From an uncultured Bacilli bacterium (GTDB taxonomy: Bacteria; Bacillota_I; Bacilli_A; RFN20; DUOF01), in contig CAKPSD010000005.1 of NCBI GenBank assembly GCA_934183255.1, forward strand, positions 1 through 35,022: a DNA stretch of 35,022 nt. The letters are read 5' to 3'. The notes beneath the pieces were generated by a model. That model was not told where the DNA came from. It worked only from the letters and a program-made list of their open reading frames with translations, and made no database searches. The translations under genes and the position numbers were made by a program. Shown here in pieces: positions 1-7,713 of this stretch (within the stretch, counting starts at the first letter, position 1; each line of letters begins with the position of its first letter).

Positions 1-440
1 TTTGATGAAGAAGTGTTCCAACAATATTTCTTTGTTGAGTCATTTACTCCACTACGATTATTATCATCAAATGTCATCCCACTTACTGTATGTGATTTTG
101 CCCAATCTGATGAATCTACTATTAAATTTGTTATTGTTGGCGCTTCATTATCAAAATACATAGCACTAGATGTTTTACCATATCCTACATTTCCTGCATT
201 ATCACTTGCTTTTACATGTAAATAATATTTTCCTGTTAATGATGACTTTGTTACACTATCACCTGTAAAGCTTGTCCAGCAGCTATCGGTACTACCAGGT
301 GTGGTAGAGTTTTCTCTCCAACAATAATATTTTGTTGATGTGTTCACTCCACTATGCCAATCTTTAAATGTTATTCCACTTACTGTATGTGATTTTGCCC
401 ATGTTGATGCATCATCTGATGTTGGCACTGTTATAGAAGG
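1..440. repeat. Direct repeat, 297-bp period, within the surface-protein gene
   Basis: Two tandem copies of a module are visible. An identical stretch of about 26 bases at roughly 79-104 recurs at roughly 376-401, exactly 297 bp (99 codons) apart. Flanking segments, such as the part coding for the YCW motif, are similar but not identical. The second copy runs into the window edge, so more copies may follow. Confidence 0.75.
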
Positions 441-1298
441 TGCTGTTGTATCAACCCTAAATGAAATTGCTTTCTCATATTTCTCAACATAAAATGTTTT
501 AGAATCAAATTTCAAATATACATAGCCTGTAGTTCCAACAGTTATTTTTTCATTCGATGTGAATTCTTTCCATCCATTTCTATTTCCTCCACAATCATAA
601 CCAGCATTTGGGTGCATACTACCAATGCAATATTTAGCTTCCTTTGCTCCACTATACGTGATAGTTACATTATGAGACTTAGCCCAATCTGTTTGTTTAA
701 TAGCTGTTTCTATACAATACGAGCCATTATATACACAAATTGTTGAATCAGTAAGATTTCCATTATAAGTAAAACTATGAGGTACACCCCAATCATATAT
801 TTTTTTACTAAAATATCTATTTTCTGTTTTGAAAGGAGTATATACTTCTGCTTTTACACTAACTTCAAGTCCCTGTTTAAAACTATAAAATCCTTTTATT
901 GGACTATTTTTTTGTTTTGAACTATATGTAGCACTTCCCCATGAAACATTGTTAAGATAATCATATTCTCCGTTATTGTAAAATCTATATATAGTTTCCG
1001 CTTTTACTGATGGAGGATTTTCTTTAGTAAAAGTCATACAACTTGATGAATTACCAATTTCACAAAAAGTAATTTCAATATTTGTTGTAACCCACCAATA
1101 TGGTGCTCTATAAGCAACATCAACTCTATAATCTGATGAAGATGAACTGATTTTGTTAGAATCATAACCTAAGTAATCAAAAGCTAAACATCGATTACTT
1201 TGTACAAATAAAAATAAAGTAAAAAGTGCAATTATAAAAACAAGATACTTAAATATCTTCATAATATTAGAATGTAATTTGATGTTTTCATTTCTCAT
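1..1298 (-). CDS. Secreted repeat protein, C-terminus cut off by window edge
   Basis: The reading frame is open from the start at 1298 to the window edge (about 432 residues), so the stop lies outside. A hydrophobic stretch at about residues 13-32 (MKIFKYLVFIIALF and following) is a signal peptide or N-terminal anchor. I chose the ATG at 1298 because GAGGAG lies 9 bases upstream; the ATG at 1307 abuts that site, and the ATG at 1262 has none. From about residue 275 the protein has Ig-like modules of about 99 residues, each with WAKSHTVSG, a YCW motif and a stretch like DNAGNVGY. A weaker copy (WAKSHNVTITYSG) lies near residue 202. Such modules occur in cell-surface or adhesin-like proteins of gut Firmicutes. 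Anchoring cannot be judged because the C-terminus is missing. The specific function is unknown. Confidence 0.8.
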   Translation of the reverse strand, partial: MRNENIKLHSNIMKIFKYLVFIIALFTLFLFVQSNRCLAFDYLGYDSNKISSSSSDYRVDVAYRAPYWWVTTNIEITFCEIGNSSSCMTFTKENPPSVKAETIYRFYNNGEYDYLNNVSWGSATYSSKQKNSPIKGFYSFKQGLEVSVKAEVYTPFKTENRYFSKKIYDWGVPHSFTYNGNLTDSTICVYNGSYCIETAIKQTDWAKSHNVTITYSGAKEAKYCIGSMHPNAGYDCGGNRNGWKEFTSNEKITVGTTGYVYLKFDSKTFYVEKYEKAISFRVDTTAPSITVPTSDDASTWAKSHTVSGITFKDWHSGVNTSTKYYCWRENSTTPGSTDSCWTSFTGDSVTKSSLTGKYYLHVKASDNAGNVGYGKTSSAMYFDNEAPTITNLIVDSSDWAKSHTVSGMTFDDNNRSGVNDSTKKYCWNTSSS

Positions 1299-1477
1299 AA
1301 TACTCATCTCCTCACACTTTCTTACTATAATTTTATTCCAGCAAATAATTATTTCCAATAATTCTAAAGAATTATGTTTATTATTTTAATACAAAATAAA
1401 ATAGAAAACATAAAAAAAGTATAATTTTTTAATACTAACCAATACTAAAAATAGAGGTAAAAGAAAGGAAGACAAAA

Positions 1478-1687
1478 ATGCAAAAACCAGAAACAACATT
1501 AACCCCAAAAGACTGTCTTTATATAGAAGACATCTTAAATCATTCACTTGAATTAGTGAAAAAAACAAACCTTTACTATGAAATGAGCACAGATCCAGAT
1601 GTAAAAGATTTATTAGAAGACTTAAACGTTTTACTATGCGCTCAATATGAAGATCTAGTAGGTTTAATGGAAGGAGAAGAAGCCTAA
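1478..1687 (+). CDS. Small CotF-like spore coat protein
   Basis: This 69-residue, helix-rich acidic protein contains LTPKDCLYIEDILNH, followed by a segment like DPDVKDLLEDL. The pattern resembles the short partner proteins of the CotF-like family (a ferritin-like helical bundle) that are often paired with a longer CotF-like protein in spore formers. The start is supported by AAAGGAAG upstream. The stop is one base before the next ATG, so the two genes are co-transcribed. The likely role is as a spore coat component. The sequence is short, so the family call is less certain than for its neighbour. Confidence 0.6.
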   Translation: MQKPETTLTPKDCLYIEDILNHSLELVKKTNLYYEMSTDPDVKDLLEDLNVLLCAQYEDLVGLMEGEEA

Positions 1688-1688
1688 A

Positions 1689-1994
1689 ATGAATAACAAT
1701 AACACATATTACTCAGACAAAGATATCTTAACTGATGTTTTAACATCAATCAAAACACTTGCTAATTTATATCATAACTTTAGTATTGAATCCAGCAATG
1801 ACTTAGTATTTGACATTTCTAGTGATTTAAGAGAAGAAATTTTTGATGAACAAAGAGATTGTTACAATTTACTATATAGCAAAGGATGGTATAAATTAGA
1901 ACCTCAACCAACATCAAAAATAAACCAAAGTGTAGAAAAGTTTACTAAAAGTAAAACAGAATTAGATTCTTACTCTATTGGAAATAGTTATTAA
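1689..1994 (+). CDS. CotF-like spore coat protein
   Basis: This 101-residue protein matches the CotF family layout. It opens with YYSDKDILTDVLTSIKTL, then a helical region with an ESS motif, and ends the core with KGWYKLEP, the family's usual GWY(x)4P ending. A polar tail of about 30 residues follows. CotF proteins are found in the coat of endospores. Translation is probably coupled to the 69-residue gene just upstream: AAGGAG lies in that gene's 3' end, although the spacing is long (about 12 bases). With gerQ nearby it forms a small group of sporulation genes. Confidence 0.8.
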   Translation: MNNNNTYYSDKDILTDVLTSIKTLANLYHNFSIESSNDLVFDISSDLREEIFDEQRDCYNLLYSKGWYKLEPQPTSKINQSVEKFTKSKTELDSYSIGNSY

Positions 1995-2055
1995 AAATTT
2001 ATAGATGTTGTGAATTCTCACAGGTACTTTTTGTCGAATTATAGGTTATTATACA

Positions 2056-2231
2056 CTCGTAAGGAGGCAGTAGTTTACCGTATTAATTAGAAAAATTAAT
2101 ACTAAACCTTGTCTTTGTGGGGATTGCTAGAGAATTACATTATAGAAAAGACATACAAACAAATAGACAGGATTATTCATGATTTAATTAACACTTATAA
2201 TAACCCCTAAGAAAACTGGGGTTATTTTTTT
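2056..2231 (+). ncRNA. Probable structured non-coding RNA, family not identified
   Basis: The gene-free stretch between the coat gene and gerQ ends in a strong intrinsic terminator and contains no plausible ORF. A long hairpin has GTATTAATT (2079-2087) pairing with AATTAATAC (2094-2102), extended by GTTTA with TAAAC. GCAGT at about 2067 can pair with ATTGC at about 2123. TGTCTTT (2110-2116) pairs perfectly with AAAGACA (2147-2153). The 5' end is a guess, placed after a TATACA at 2050-2055. I see no T-box, tmRNA, RNase P, SRP or common riboswitch signature. A 6S-like RNA or a sporulation-linked small RNA are possibilities, not conclusions. Confidence 0.45.
2199..2231 (+). terminator. Intrinsic terminator of the candidate RNA
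   Basis: AATAACCCC (2199-2207) and GGGGTTATT (2218-2226) form a perfect 9-bp stem with a 10-base loop, followed directly by a T-run. It isolates the upstream transcript from gerQ. Confidence 0.88.
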
Positions 2232-2297
2232 ATTTGTAAACTTTTTATAGGCACTTGCATAAATATATAGTGAATAATGAAAAGGAGAAATTTAATT

Positions 2298-2711
2298 ATG
2301 GACAATAGTCAACAATATCAATATGCTTTACCTTACAATCAAGGAAATGTCACTAATCCTTACCCACCTACTCCTACTAATACACAAATAAATCCACCTA
2401 CTCCAACAAATCAATTGCCATATCAACAACCATACTCACCTAGTGGATTCCAACCAACAAAAAGAATCGAAGAATCTTATATAGAAAATATCATTAGATT
2501 AAATAGAGGAAAGCTAGGAACATTCTATATGACTTATAGTGACTCTAATGAATGGAGAGATAGAGTATATAAAGGAGTAATTGAAGCTGCTGGAGTAGAT
2601 CACATCATTATAAGTGATCCTCGTGATGGAAAAAGATATATTTTATTAAATATATATCTAGATTGGGTAGAATTTAATGAAGAAATAAACTATGAATATC
2701 CTATAAGATAA
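2298..2711 (+). CDS. gerQ: Spore coat protein GerQ
   Basis: This 137-residue protein has the two-part GerQ layout: a Gln/Pro/Tyr-rich low-complexity N-terminus (about residues 1-60), then a conserved core with SYIENIIRLNRGK, VIEAAGVDHIIISDP, DGKRYILL and an ending like EEINYEYPI. In Bacillus, GerQ is an inner-coat protein needed to localise the cortex hydrolase CwlJ, and it is cross-linked by transglutaminase. The start at 2298 is preferred over an in-frame ATG 21 bases upstream because AAAGGAG sits between them at good spacing. It is convergent with ung; in Bacillus subtilis gerQ and ung also lie in the same neighbourhood. Confidence 0.95.
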   Translation: MDNSQQYQYALPYNQGNVTNPYPPTPTNTQINPPTPTNQLPYQQPYSPSGFQPTKRIEESYIENIIRLNRGKLGTFYMTYSDSNEWRDRVYKGVIEAAGVDHIIISDPRDGKRYILLNIYLDWVEFNEEINYEYPIR

Positions 2712-2713
2712 GC

Positions 2714-2743
2714 AAAAAGAGTTTCGCTTGAAACTCTTTTTTT
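2714..2743. terminator. Bidirectional terminator between gerQ and ung
   Basis: AAAAAGAGTTTC and GAAACTCTTTTTT form a stem around a GCTT loop. It has a T-run on the plus side and an A-run on the other, so it can serve both convergent genes. Confidence 0.85.
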
Positions 2744-2749
2744 AAATTA

Positions 2750-3415
2750 TTAATCGATTTGCCAATCTATAGGTTCTCTACCATTTTTCTTCAAAAATTC
2801 ATTTGCTTTAGAAAAGTGTTTACAACCAAAAAAGCCATTATAAGCAGATAAAGGTGAAGGGTGAGCGCATTCTAATACTAAATGATGTGAGTTAGTAATT
2901 AAAACTTTTTTCTTTCTTGAAGGAGACCCCCAAAGCATAAATACTTTAGGTGTATCATCATCATTTAATTTTTTTATAACCTTATCAGTAAATATTTCCC
3001 ATCCCTTATTACTATGAGACATTGGCGAAGAATCTCTAACACTCATAATTGTATTTAAAAGAAGCACTCCCTCTTTTGCCCATTTAGTTAAATTGCCATG
3101 AACAGGAATACTACATCCTAAATCATTATGTATTTCTTTATAAATATTAACTAAACTAGGAGGAATCTTAACCCCCTTATTAACAGAAAAACATAATCCA
3201 TGAGCTTGAAACGGTTGATGATATGGATCTTGCCCTAAAATAACTACTTTTACATCTTTAAAATTAGTTAATTCAAAACACTTAAAGATTTCTCCTTTTT
3301 TAGGATATATCTTATAATTATCATATTCACTTAGCAAAAACTTCTTAAGTTCTTTAAAATAATCTTTTTCCTTTTCTTCATCAATAATTTTTTTCCAATC
3401 GTTTGTTATTTCCAC
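2750..3415 (-). CDS. ung: Uracil-DNA glycosylase
   Basis: This enzyme removes uracil from DNA as the first step of base excision repair. The 221 residues match family 1 length. Motifs in order are GQDPYH with the catalytic Asp and the uracil-facing Tyr (about residues 60-65), GLCFSV, LLLNTIMSVR with the uracil-binding Asn, MLWGSP, and the HPSPLS leucine-loop motif with the catalytic His. The start codon is GTG at 3415, with GAGGTG 8 bases upstream. The first 35 bases overlap the end of the upstream phosphoesterase gene, which suggests translational coupling in one operon. No critical residue is missing. Confidence 0.96.
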   Translation of the reverse strand: MEITNDWKKIIDEEKEKDYFKELKKFLLSEYDNYKIYPKKGEIFKCFELTNFKDVKVVILGQDPYHQPFQAHGLCFSVNKGVKIPPSLVNIYKEIHNDLGCSIPVHGNLTKWAKEGVLLLNTIMSVRDSSPMSHSNKGWEIFTDKVIKKLNDDDTPKVFMLWGSPSRKKKVLITNSHHLVLECAHPSPLSAYNGFFGCKHFSKANEFLKKNGREPIDWQID

Positions 3416-4160
3416 CTTTACTACACCTCAATTCAACCTTTACTATTTCTCTAGTAGATAAAAACCTAACTTTCAAAAAACTAAATCCTAATCCCCTATT
3501 AACATATAATTTTTTATTATTATCAAGATTATACAATCCTCTAGAATACATCTCTTTATGATGAAACTTACACAATGGCAAATTAACTTGATGCCCATGA
3601 GAATGAGCCCCTAACGCTAAATCTATTTTAGAATATTCAATTACTCTATCAGGATAATGTGATAATAAAATATTATAATTTTCCGTGTCTAATTTATAAT
3701 CTAAATTTTCTCCTCTAACCCAATCTAACCCAACTAATTTAACATTATCACTCAAACTAACTATTTCATCATTCAAAACATAAAAATCTTCATATACCTT
3801 TAAATTATAATCCTCGTGATTACCATTAACAAAATATCTTTTCTTTATTTTCAAAGAATCAAATATTGCTTTTAATTCATCATTCTTATAATATTTTAAA
3901 GGCTTAAAACCTTTAATATCTCCTCCAATTAATAAATACTCTCCATCTACTTTATTAATTAAATTTATAATTTTCTTTAACTTTTTCTTTTTAGTGTATA
4001 ACCCAACATGAAAATCACTAACAAAAACTATATCTATATTCCTATCTATTTTATCATCTTCAATTATTATCTTATTAAATTTAATAATTGTACTGGATAA
4101 AATTAATATAATTAAACTCACACAAAATAGTATTGCTATACAAATTATTAAATATATCAT
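3381..4160 (-). CDS. Membrane-anchored metallophosphoesterase
   Basis: A calcineurin-like phosphoesterase of 259 residues. An N-terminal membrane segment (about residues 2-25) precedes the dinuclear-metal motifs in standard order: DFHVG (about 50), GGDI (about 80), GNHED (about 113), SHYPD and AHSHGHQ. This arrangement resembles the YkuE/YaeI group, where lipid pyrophosphate hydrolysis has been reported for some members; the substrate here is not known. The start has AAGGATG upstream. It lies 41 bases after uppP and overlaps ung, so it is probably in the same transcript. The catalytic domain topology (inside or outside the cell) cannot be settled from the sequence. Confidence 0.87.
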   Translation of the reverse strand: MIYLIICIAILFCVSLIILILSSTIIKFNKIIIEDDKIDRNIDIVFVSDFHVGLYTKKKKLKKIINLINKVDGEYLLIGGDIKGFKPLKYYKNDELKAIFDSLKIKKRYFVNGNHEDYNLKVYEDFYVLNDEIVSLSDNVKLVGLDWVRGENLDYKLDTENYNILLSHYPDRVIEYSKIDLALGAHSHGHQVNLPLCKFHHKEMYSRGLYNLDNNKKLYVNRGLGFSFLKVRFLSTREIVKVELRCSKGGNNKRLEKNY

Positions 4161-4201
4161 ATTATCATCCTTACATTACAATTTTACTCGTTTTACTAGA
4201 A

Positions 4202-5005
4202 TCACGCAATAAACATAACAAGTATTCCTATTATTAAACAATAAACACTAAAATAATGTAATTTATTACTATTAATTATTTTATTTAACATTCTTAAACT
4301 AAAAAGAGTAACCATAAAAGTAATAATAAAACTTATACTAAGTAAAATTACTTCTTCTTTTATAAAATTAAAATCTTTTATATTAAGTATAATTGACCCT
4401 ATTACAAGTGGAAAAAGTAACATAAAAGTTAATTTTTCACTATCTTCTTTATTTAGTTTCTCTCTATAACACATAGACAAACATGACCCACTTCTAGAAA
4501 ATCCTGGAAGTAATCCTAAACACTGCCCCATACCAATTTTAACAAAAGATTTTATTTTCAAATCCTCTATATTTTTATTACCACTCTTATTATTAACTAA
4601 ATACAAGTTTAAACCATTTAAAACAAGAAAAAAGCCCACTAAAATACTATAACTAATAAAATACTCCAAATAATCATTAAGAAAATACCCCACTAAACAA
4701 GTAGGAATAAGCGTTATTATCATTCCTATCATAAATTTATATTCTTTAACATACTCTTTATTTTTTTTTAAAATATACTCATAATTACCTTTAACTAATT
4801 TAAAAATTGTTTTTTTATAAAAAATGAATAACGCCAATAAAGATGCTAAATGAAGAATAAGCTCTAATCTCATCCCTCTTGTCTCTATTTTAAATAATTT
4901 ACTAACAAGAAGCAAATGCCCACTTGAAGATATAGGAAGTATTTCTCCTACTCCTTGTATTATACTTAAAATAATATATTTTAATAAAGTTATAAATTTT
5001 TCCAT
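4202..5005 (-). CDS. uppP: Undecaprenyl-diphosphatase UppP/BacA
   Basis: An integral membrane enzyme that dephosphorylates undecaprenyl diphosphate to recycle the lipid carrier for peptidoglycan and other wall polymers; the family is linked to bacitracin resistance. The 267 residues are typical. Signature motifs are QGVGEILPISSSGH (about residues 17-30), with its essential Glu, and LPGFSRSG (about 165-172), with its essential Arg. Several hydrophobic membrane segments follow. The residue after the second motif is CLS, where Thr or Ala is common, which is a mild variant. It lies 39 bases downstream of the patatin-like gene in the same orientation. Confidence 0.95.
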   Translation of the reverse strand: MEKFITLLKYIILSIIQGVGEILPISSSGHLLLVSKLFKIETRGMRLELILHLASLLALFIFYKKTIFKLVKGNYEYILKKNKEYVKEYKFMIGMIITLIPTCLVGYFLNDYLEYFISYSILVGFFLVLNGLNLYLVNNKSGNKNIEDLKIKSFVKIGMGQCLGLLPGFSRSGSCLSMCYREKLNKEDSEKLTFMLLFPLVIGSIILNIKDFNFIKEEVILLSISFIITFMVTLFSLRMLNKIINSNKLHYFSVYCLIIGILVMFIA

Positions 5006-5044
5006 TATTATCCCTCATAAAAATATATTAATATAATAAAAAAA

Positions 5045-5932
5045 CTATTCTGGCTTATGCAAAATAGTTTCTCTTGTTAATGAATAATAATATTTCTTAT
5101 TTTCTTTTCTTTTTTTGAATTTTTTAAAGAACATTTTAATTTTTTGTTTCCAAGTAATTGCTATTACTCCCTCTTTAATAACCTCTTCAATTAATTGCTT
5201 AGCTACTTCATATCCATGATTCATTCTCATTTTAGCTCTATCACCAATAAAATCCAAAGTTCCATTGATAATACCATAATCATTATATGGCGAAACAAAA
5301 TCAATAATAGTAGTATTCTCATCTGCGCATTCATATGCAATTGAAAATTCTTTTAAAGGTACAACAAAAATAAGCTTACAACCTTTTTCCTTTAAAACTC
5401 TAACAGGGTTATTATCAACCATATATCCATCTCTATATTTTATTCCATTAATAACAACAGGTTCAAAAACAACTGGAATAGCAGAACTTGCTAACACTAT
5501 CTTTAAAATTTCTTCTTTACTTCTTCCATTTAAGCAAAAATTAGTAGGTGCATTAGTAACGCCCTTACTAACGGGAGTCGCAGTAACATATGATTTAATC
5601 TTAGAATTACTAACTTTATCAAAATCAACATTTTCTTCTGCTAACTTTATAAAGCCTTCTCGAGAAAATAAACTTTTTTTAGTAAGAACTTCCTTAAAAC
5701 TTTTTTTTGTTAATGCTACTTGTTTAGTAACATTACCCCATACATTAATTGCATTATCTAAATCTCCAGTAAGAAACAAAAGTGAATTCAAAGATCCAAT
5801 AGAAGTTCCACTTACATAAGTAATATATTTTTCTATCTTATATTCTCGCAAAGCTTTCCAAACACCAATCTGGTAAGCTCCCTTGCCTCCTCCTCCACCT
5901 AAAACAAGGCCTATTTTTTGTTTCTTTTTCAA
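5045..5932 (-). CDS. Patatin-like phospholipase (RssA/YlbK type)
   Basis: A predicted serine lipid acylhydrolase of 295 residues. The N-terminus carries the glycine-rich oxyanion loop GGGGGKGAYQIGVW. The nucleophile elbow is GTSIGSLN (Ser near residue 45), and the catalytic Asp is in DGYMVDNNPV. The C-terminus is Lys-rich (KMFFKKFKKRKENKK), which may favour contact with acidic membranes. No signal peptide is seen. It follows ychF by 12 bases, so it is in an operon with it. The natural lipid substrate is unknown. It is a paralogue, distant in sequence, of the patatin at 10864-11742. Confidence 0.88.
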   Translation of the reverse strand: MKKKQKIGLVLGGGGGKGAYQIGVWKALREYKIEKYITYVSGTSIGSLNSLLFLTGDLDNAINVWGNVTKQVALTKKSFKEVLTKKSLFSREGFIKLAEENVDFDKVSNSKIKSYVTATPVSKGVTNAPTNFCLNGRSKEEILKIVLASSAIPVVFEPVVINGIKYRDGYMVDNNPVRVLKEKGCKLIFVVPLKEFSIAYECADENTTIIDFVSPYNDYGIINGTLDFIGDRAKMRMNHGYEVAKQLIEEVIKEGVIAITWKQKIKMFFKKFKKRKENKKYYYSLTRETILHKPE

Positions 5933-5944
5933 TTTTAATTTCTC

Positions 5945-7048
5945 CTATACATTAAATCTAAAATACATTATATCGCCATCTTTAACAACATAATCTTTTC
6001 CTTCAATTCTTAGTTTTCCATTTTCTTTAACTTTTAATTCACTCTTGTATTCCATTATATCATCATAAGTATAAACTTCAGCTTTAATAAAGCCTCTTTC
6101 AAAATCACTATGAATAATACCTGCACATTCTGGAGCCTTCATTCCTTTTGTAAATGTCCAAGCCTTCAATTCATCAGTTCCAGCAGTAAAATAAGTTTCA
6201 AGACCTAATAAAGAATAAGTTGCTCTTGTAAGCATTTCAAGACCTGAGTACTCAACTCCTAACTCCTCTAAGAACATTTTCTTTTCCTCTTCCTCTAAAC
6301 TTGCTAAATCAGCCTCTACTTGAGCACTAATAGGAATAACAATTGTATTCTCTTCCTTAGCTAGTTTACATAAATCATTATAATTTTTATTACTTGTAGG
6401 ATCTTTAATTTCACTTTCGCTTAAGTTTGCTACATAAATTAAAGGTTTTAAAGTTAATAAATTAAAACTCTTAGCAAGTAAACGTTCTTCATCACTTAAA
6501 TCTACTACACTAGCCCTTTTTCCATCACTAAGCACCTTAATAAACTTATTTAATAAATTAACTTCAAATACAGCATCCTTATCTTTACTAGTTTGTGCTT
6601 TTTTCTCTATTTTAGCTAGTCTTTTTTCTACCACATCTAAATCAGCAAACACAAGCTCTAAATTTATAATTTCAACATCTCTTAAAGCATTAACACTACC
6701 TTCTACATGCACTATTTCATTACTTTCAAAACATCTAACTACATGACATAAAGCATCAACTTCTCTAATATTAGCTAAGAATTTATTTCCTAATCCTTCA
6801 CCTTTACTTGCACCTTTTACTAACCCTGCTATATCACAAAATTCAAAAGTTGCTCTAACAACTCTTTTAGGATTATAAATAGGAATCATATTATCAATTC
6901 TAATATCTTTAACTTCTACTACACCAGTATTTGGATTAATTGTAGCGAATGGATAGTTACTAGCTTCTACATTTGAAGAAGTAATTGCATTAAATAAAGT
7001 TGATTTACCAACATTTGGAAGGCCTATAATACCTGCTTTTAAACTCAT
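5945..7048 (-). CDS. ychF: Redox-regulated ATPase/GTPase YchF (OLA1 family)
   Basis: A universally conserved P-loop protein of 367 residues that binds ribosomes and, in studied members, prefers ATP. Motifs are GLPNVGKST (Walker A, near the N-terminus), NYPFATINPN, DIAGLVKGASKGEGLGN (G3 and switch), and NLSE in place of NKxD, as is usual for this family. The C-terminal TGS domain ends in GDIMYFRFNV. The start is the ATG at 7048, with GAGGTG 6 bases upstream; a GTG at 7057 lies inside that site and is rejected. It is the first gene of the chain that leads to ung. Confidence 0.97.
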   Translation of the reverse strand: MSLKAGIIGLPNVGKSTLFNAITSSNVEASNYPFATINPNTGVVEVKDIRIDNMIPIYNPKRVVRATFEFCDIAGLVKGASKGEGLGNKFLANIREVDALCHVVRCFESNEIVHVEGSVNALRDVEIINLELVFADLDVVEKRLAKIEKKAQTSKDKDAVFEVNLLNKFIKVLSDGKRASVVDLSDEERLLAKSFNLLTLKPLIYVANLSESEIKDPTSNKNYNDLCKLAKEENTIVIPISAQVEADLASLEEEEKKMFLEELGVEYSGLEMLTRATYSLLGLETYFTAGTDELKAWTFTKGMKAPECAGIIHSDFERGFIKAEVYTYDDIMEYKSELKVKENGKLRIEGKDYVVKDGDIMYFRFNV

Positions 7049-7095
7049 AAATAACACCTCGTTTAAATTATAACATCAAAAAAATATATTAAAAT

Positions 7096-7130
7096 AAAAT
7101 AAGCTTCTTTATTATAAAAAAGCTTATTTT
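7096..7130 (-). terminator. Terminator after the 162-residue unknown gene
   Basis: A perfect 11-bp stem, AAAATAAGCTT (7096-7106) with AAGCTTATTTT (7120-7130), sits just past the stop at 7140 and is followed on the minus strand by a T-rich tract. It separates that gene from ychF. Confidence 0.7.
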
Positions 7131-7139
7131 TATTAGTAA

Positions 7140-7628
7140 TTAACGTTTTAATGTAGTCCTTTTACCATTAAGCATATCTATCATAAATGGTTCACTATAA
7201 TATAAAGATAAATTATTAACTATAATAATTTCACTTTTCTTACCACTAAACTTATTACTAGATAATTTCTTATAGTCTAATTCTTTAATTTGCTTATCTA
7301 AATAACATCTAAATCCATTTTTATCATTAAGATATTCTATTTTATCAAACACACATTTTACCTTTAAAATATCATTTTTAGCATCATATATTCCTACTTT
7401 TCTAGACACAACATCTTCCACTATCATATATCTATTATTACTAGCTAGCCACTCAACCTTACTTAAAATATCATCTATCTTCAAAGTATCACCATTTTTT
7501 AATGTAACTACTTCCCCATCAAAGTCACTCACATCATAACTACTATGTAAAATAACCTTTCTAGTCTTAATATCAATTAGTCCATATTTGCCATTTTCAA
7601 AATATAAATCAAATCTACTCGTATTCAT
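7140..7628 (-). CDS. Hypothetical protein with one WG-repeat-like segment
   Basis: I do not recognise this 162-residue protein. Near the N-terminus, GKYGLIDIKTRKVI resembles a WG beta-repeat; a second segment (RKVGIYDAKNDILKVKC) looks similar, so a small beta-rich fold is likely. There is no signal peptide or membrane segment. I chose the ATG at 7628 because the sigma-A -10 box at 7655-7660 would place the transcript start near 7648, which excludes the TTG at 7652. The ribosome binding site is weak. It is monocistronic, between its own promoter and a terminator. Confidence 0.6.
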   Translation of the reverse strand: MNTSRFDLYFENGKYGLIDIKTRKVILHSSYDVSDFDGEVVTLKNGDTLKIDDILSKVEWLASNNRYMIVEDVVSRKVGIYDAKNDILKVKCVFDKIEYLNDKNGFRCYLDKQIKELDYKKLSSNKFSGKKSEIIIVNNLSLYYSEPFMIDMLNGKRTTLKR

Positions 7629-7654
7629 ATCTTCACTACTTTCTTTGCACAATT

Positions 7655-7683
7655 ATTATACCTTTTTACGAGGTTTAATTCAA
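7655..7683 (-). promoter_or_regulatory. Sigma-A promoter of the 162-residue gene
   Basis: -35 TTGAAT (7678-7683), a 17-base spacer, and a perfect -10 TATAAT (7655-7660). The start codon is about 20 bases from the expected transcript start. Confidence 0.75.
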
Positions 7684-7713
7684 CTATAAATTTTAGTGAA
7701 GAACCTTCTTTTT

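Noticed and set aside
1..440. Repeats as a CRISPR array or mobile element
   Set aside because: The repeats keep an open reading frame with a 99-codon period and encode protein modules; no spacers, terminal repeats or transposase are present.
1419..1447. Possible sigma-E promoter before the CotF-like pair (GTATAAT, 14-15 bases, CAATACTA)
   Set aside because: Only partial matches to both elements in very A/T-rich DNA; plausible from gene function but too weak to list.
1386..1568. Minus-strand open frame of 60 codons rich in Leu/Phe
   Set aside because: It overlaps the CotF-like gene and an A/T-rich intergenic region, and no convincing start site is seen.
2020..2110. T-box or riboswitch upstream of gerQ
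   Set aside because: There is no T-box antiterminator motif, the strong terminator lies before the gerQ ribosome binding site, and GerQ is not a typical target; a separate RNA is more likely.
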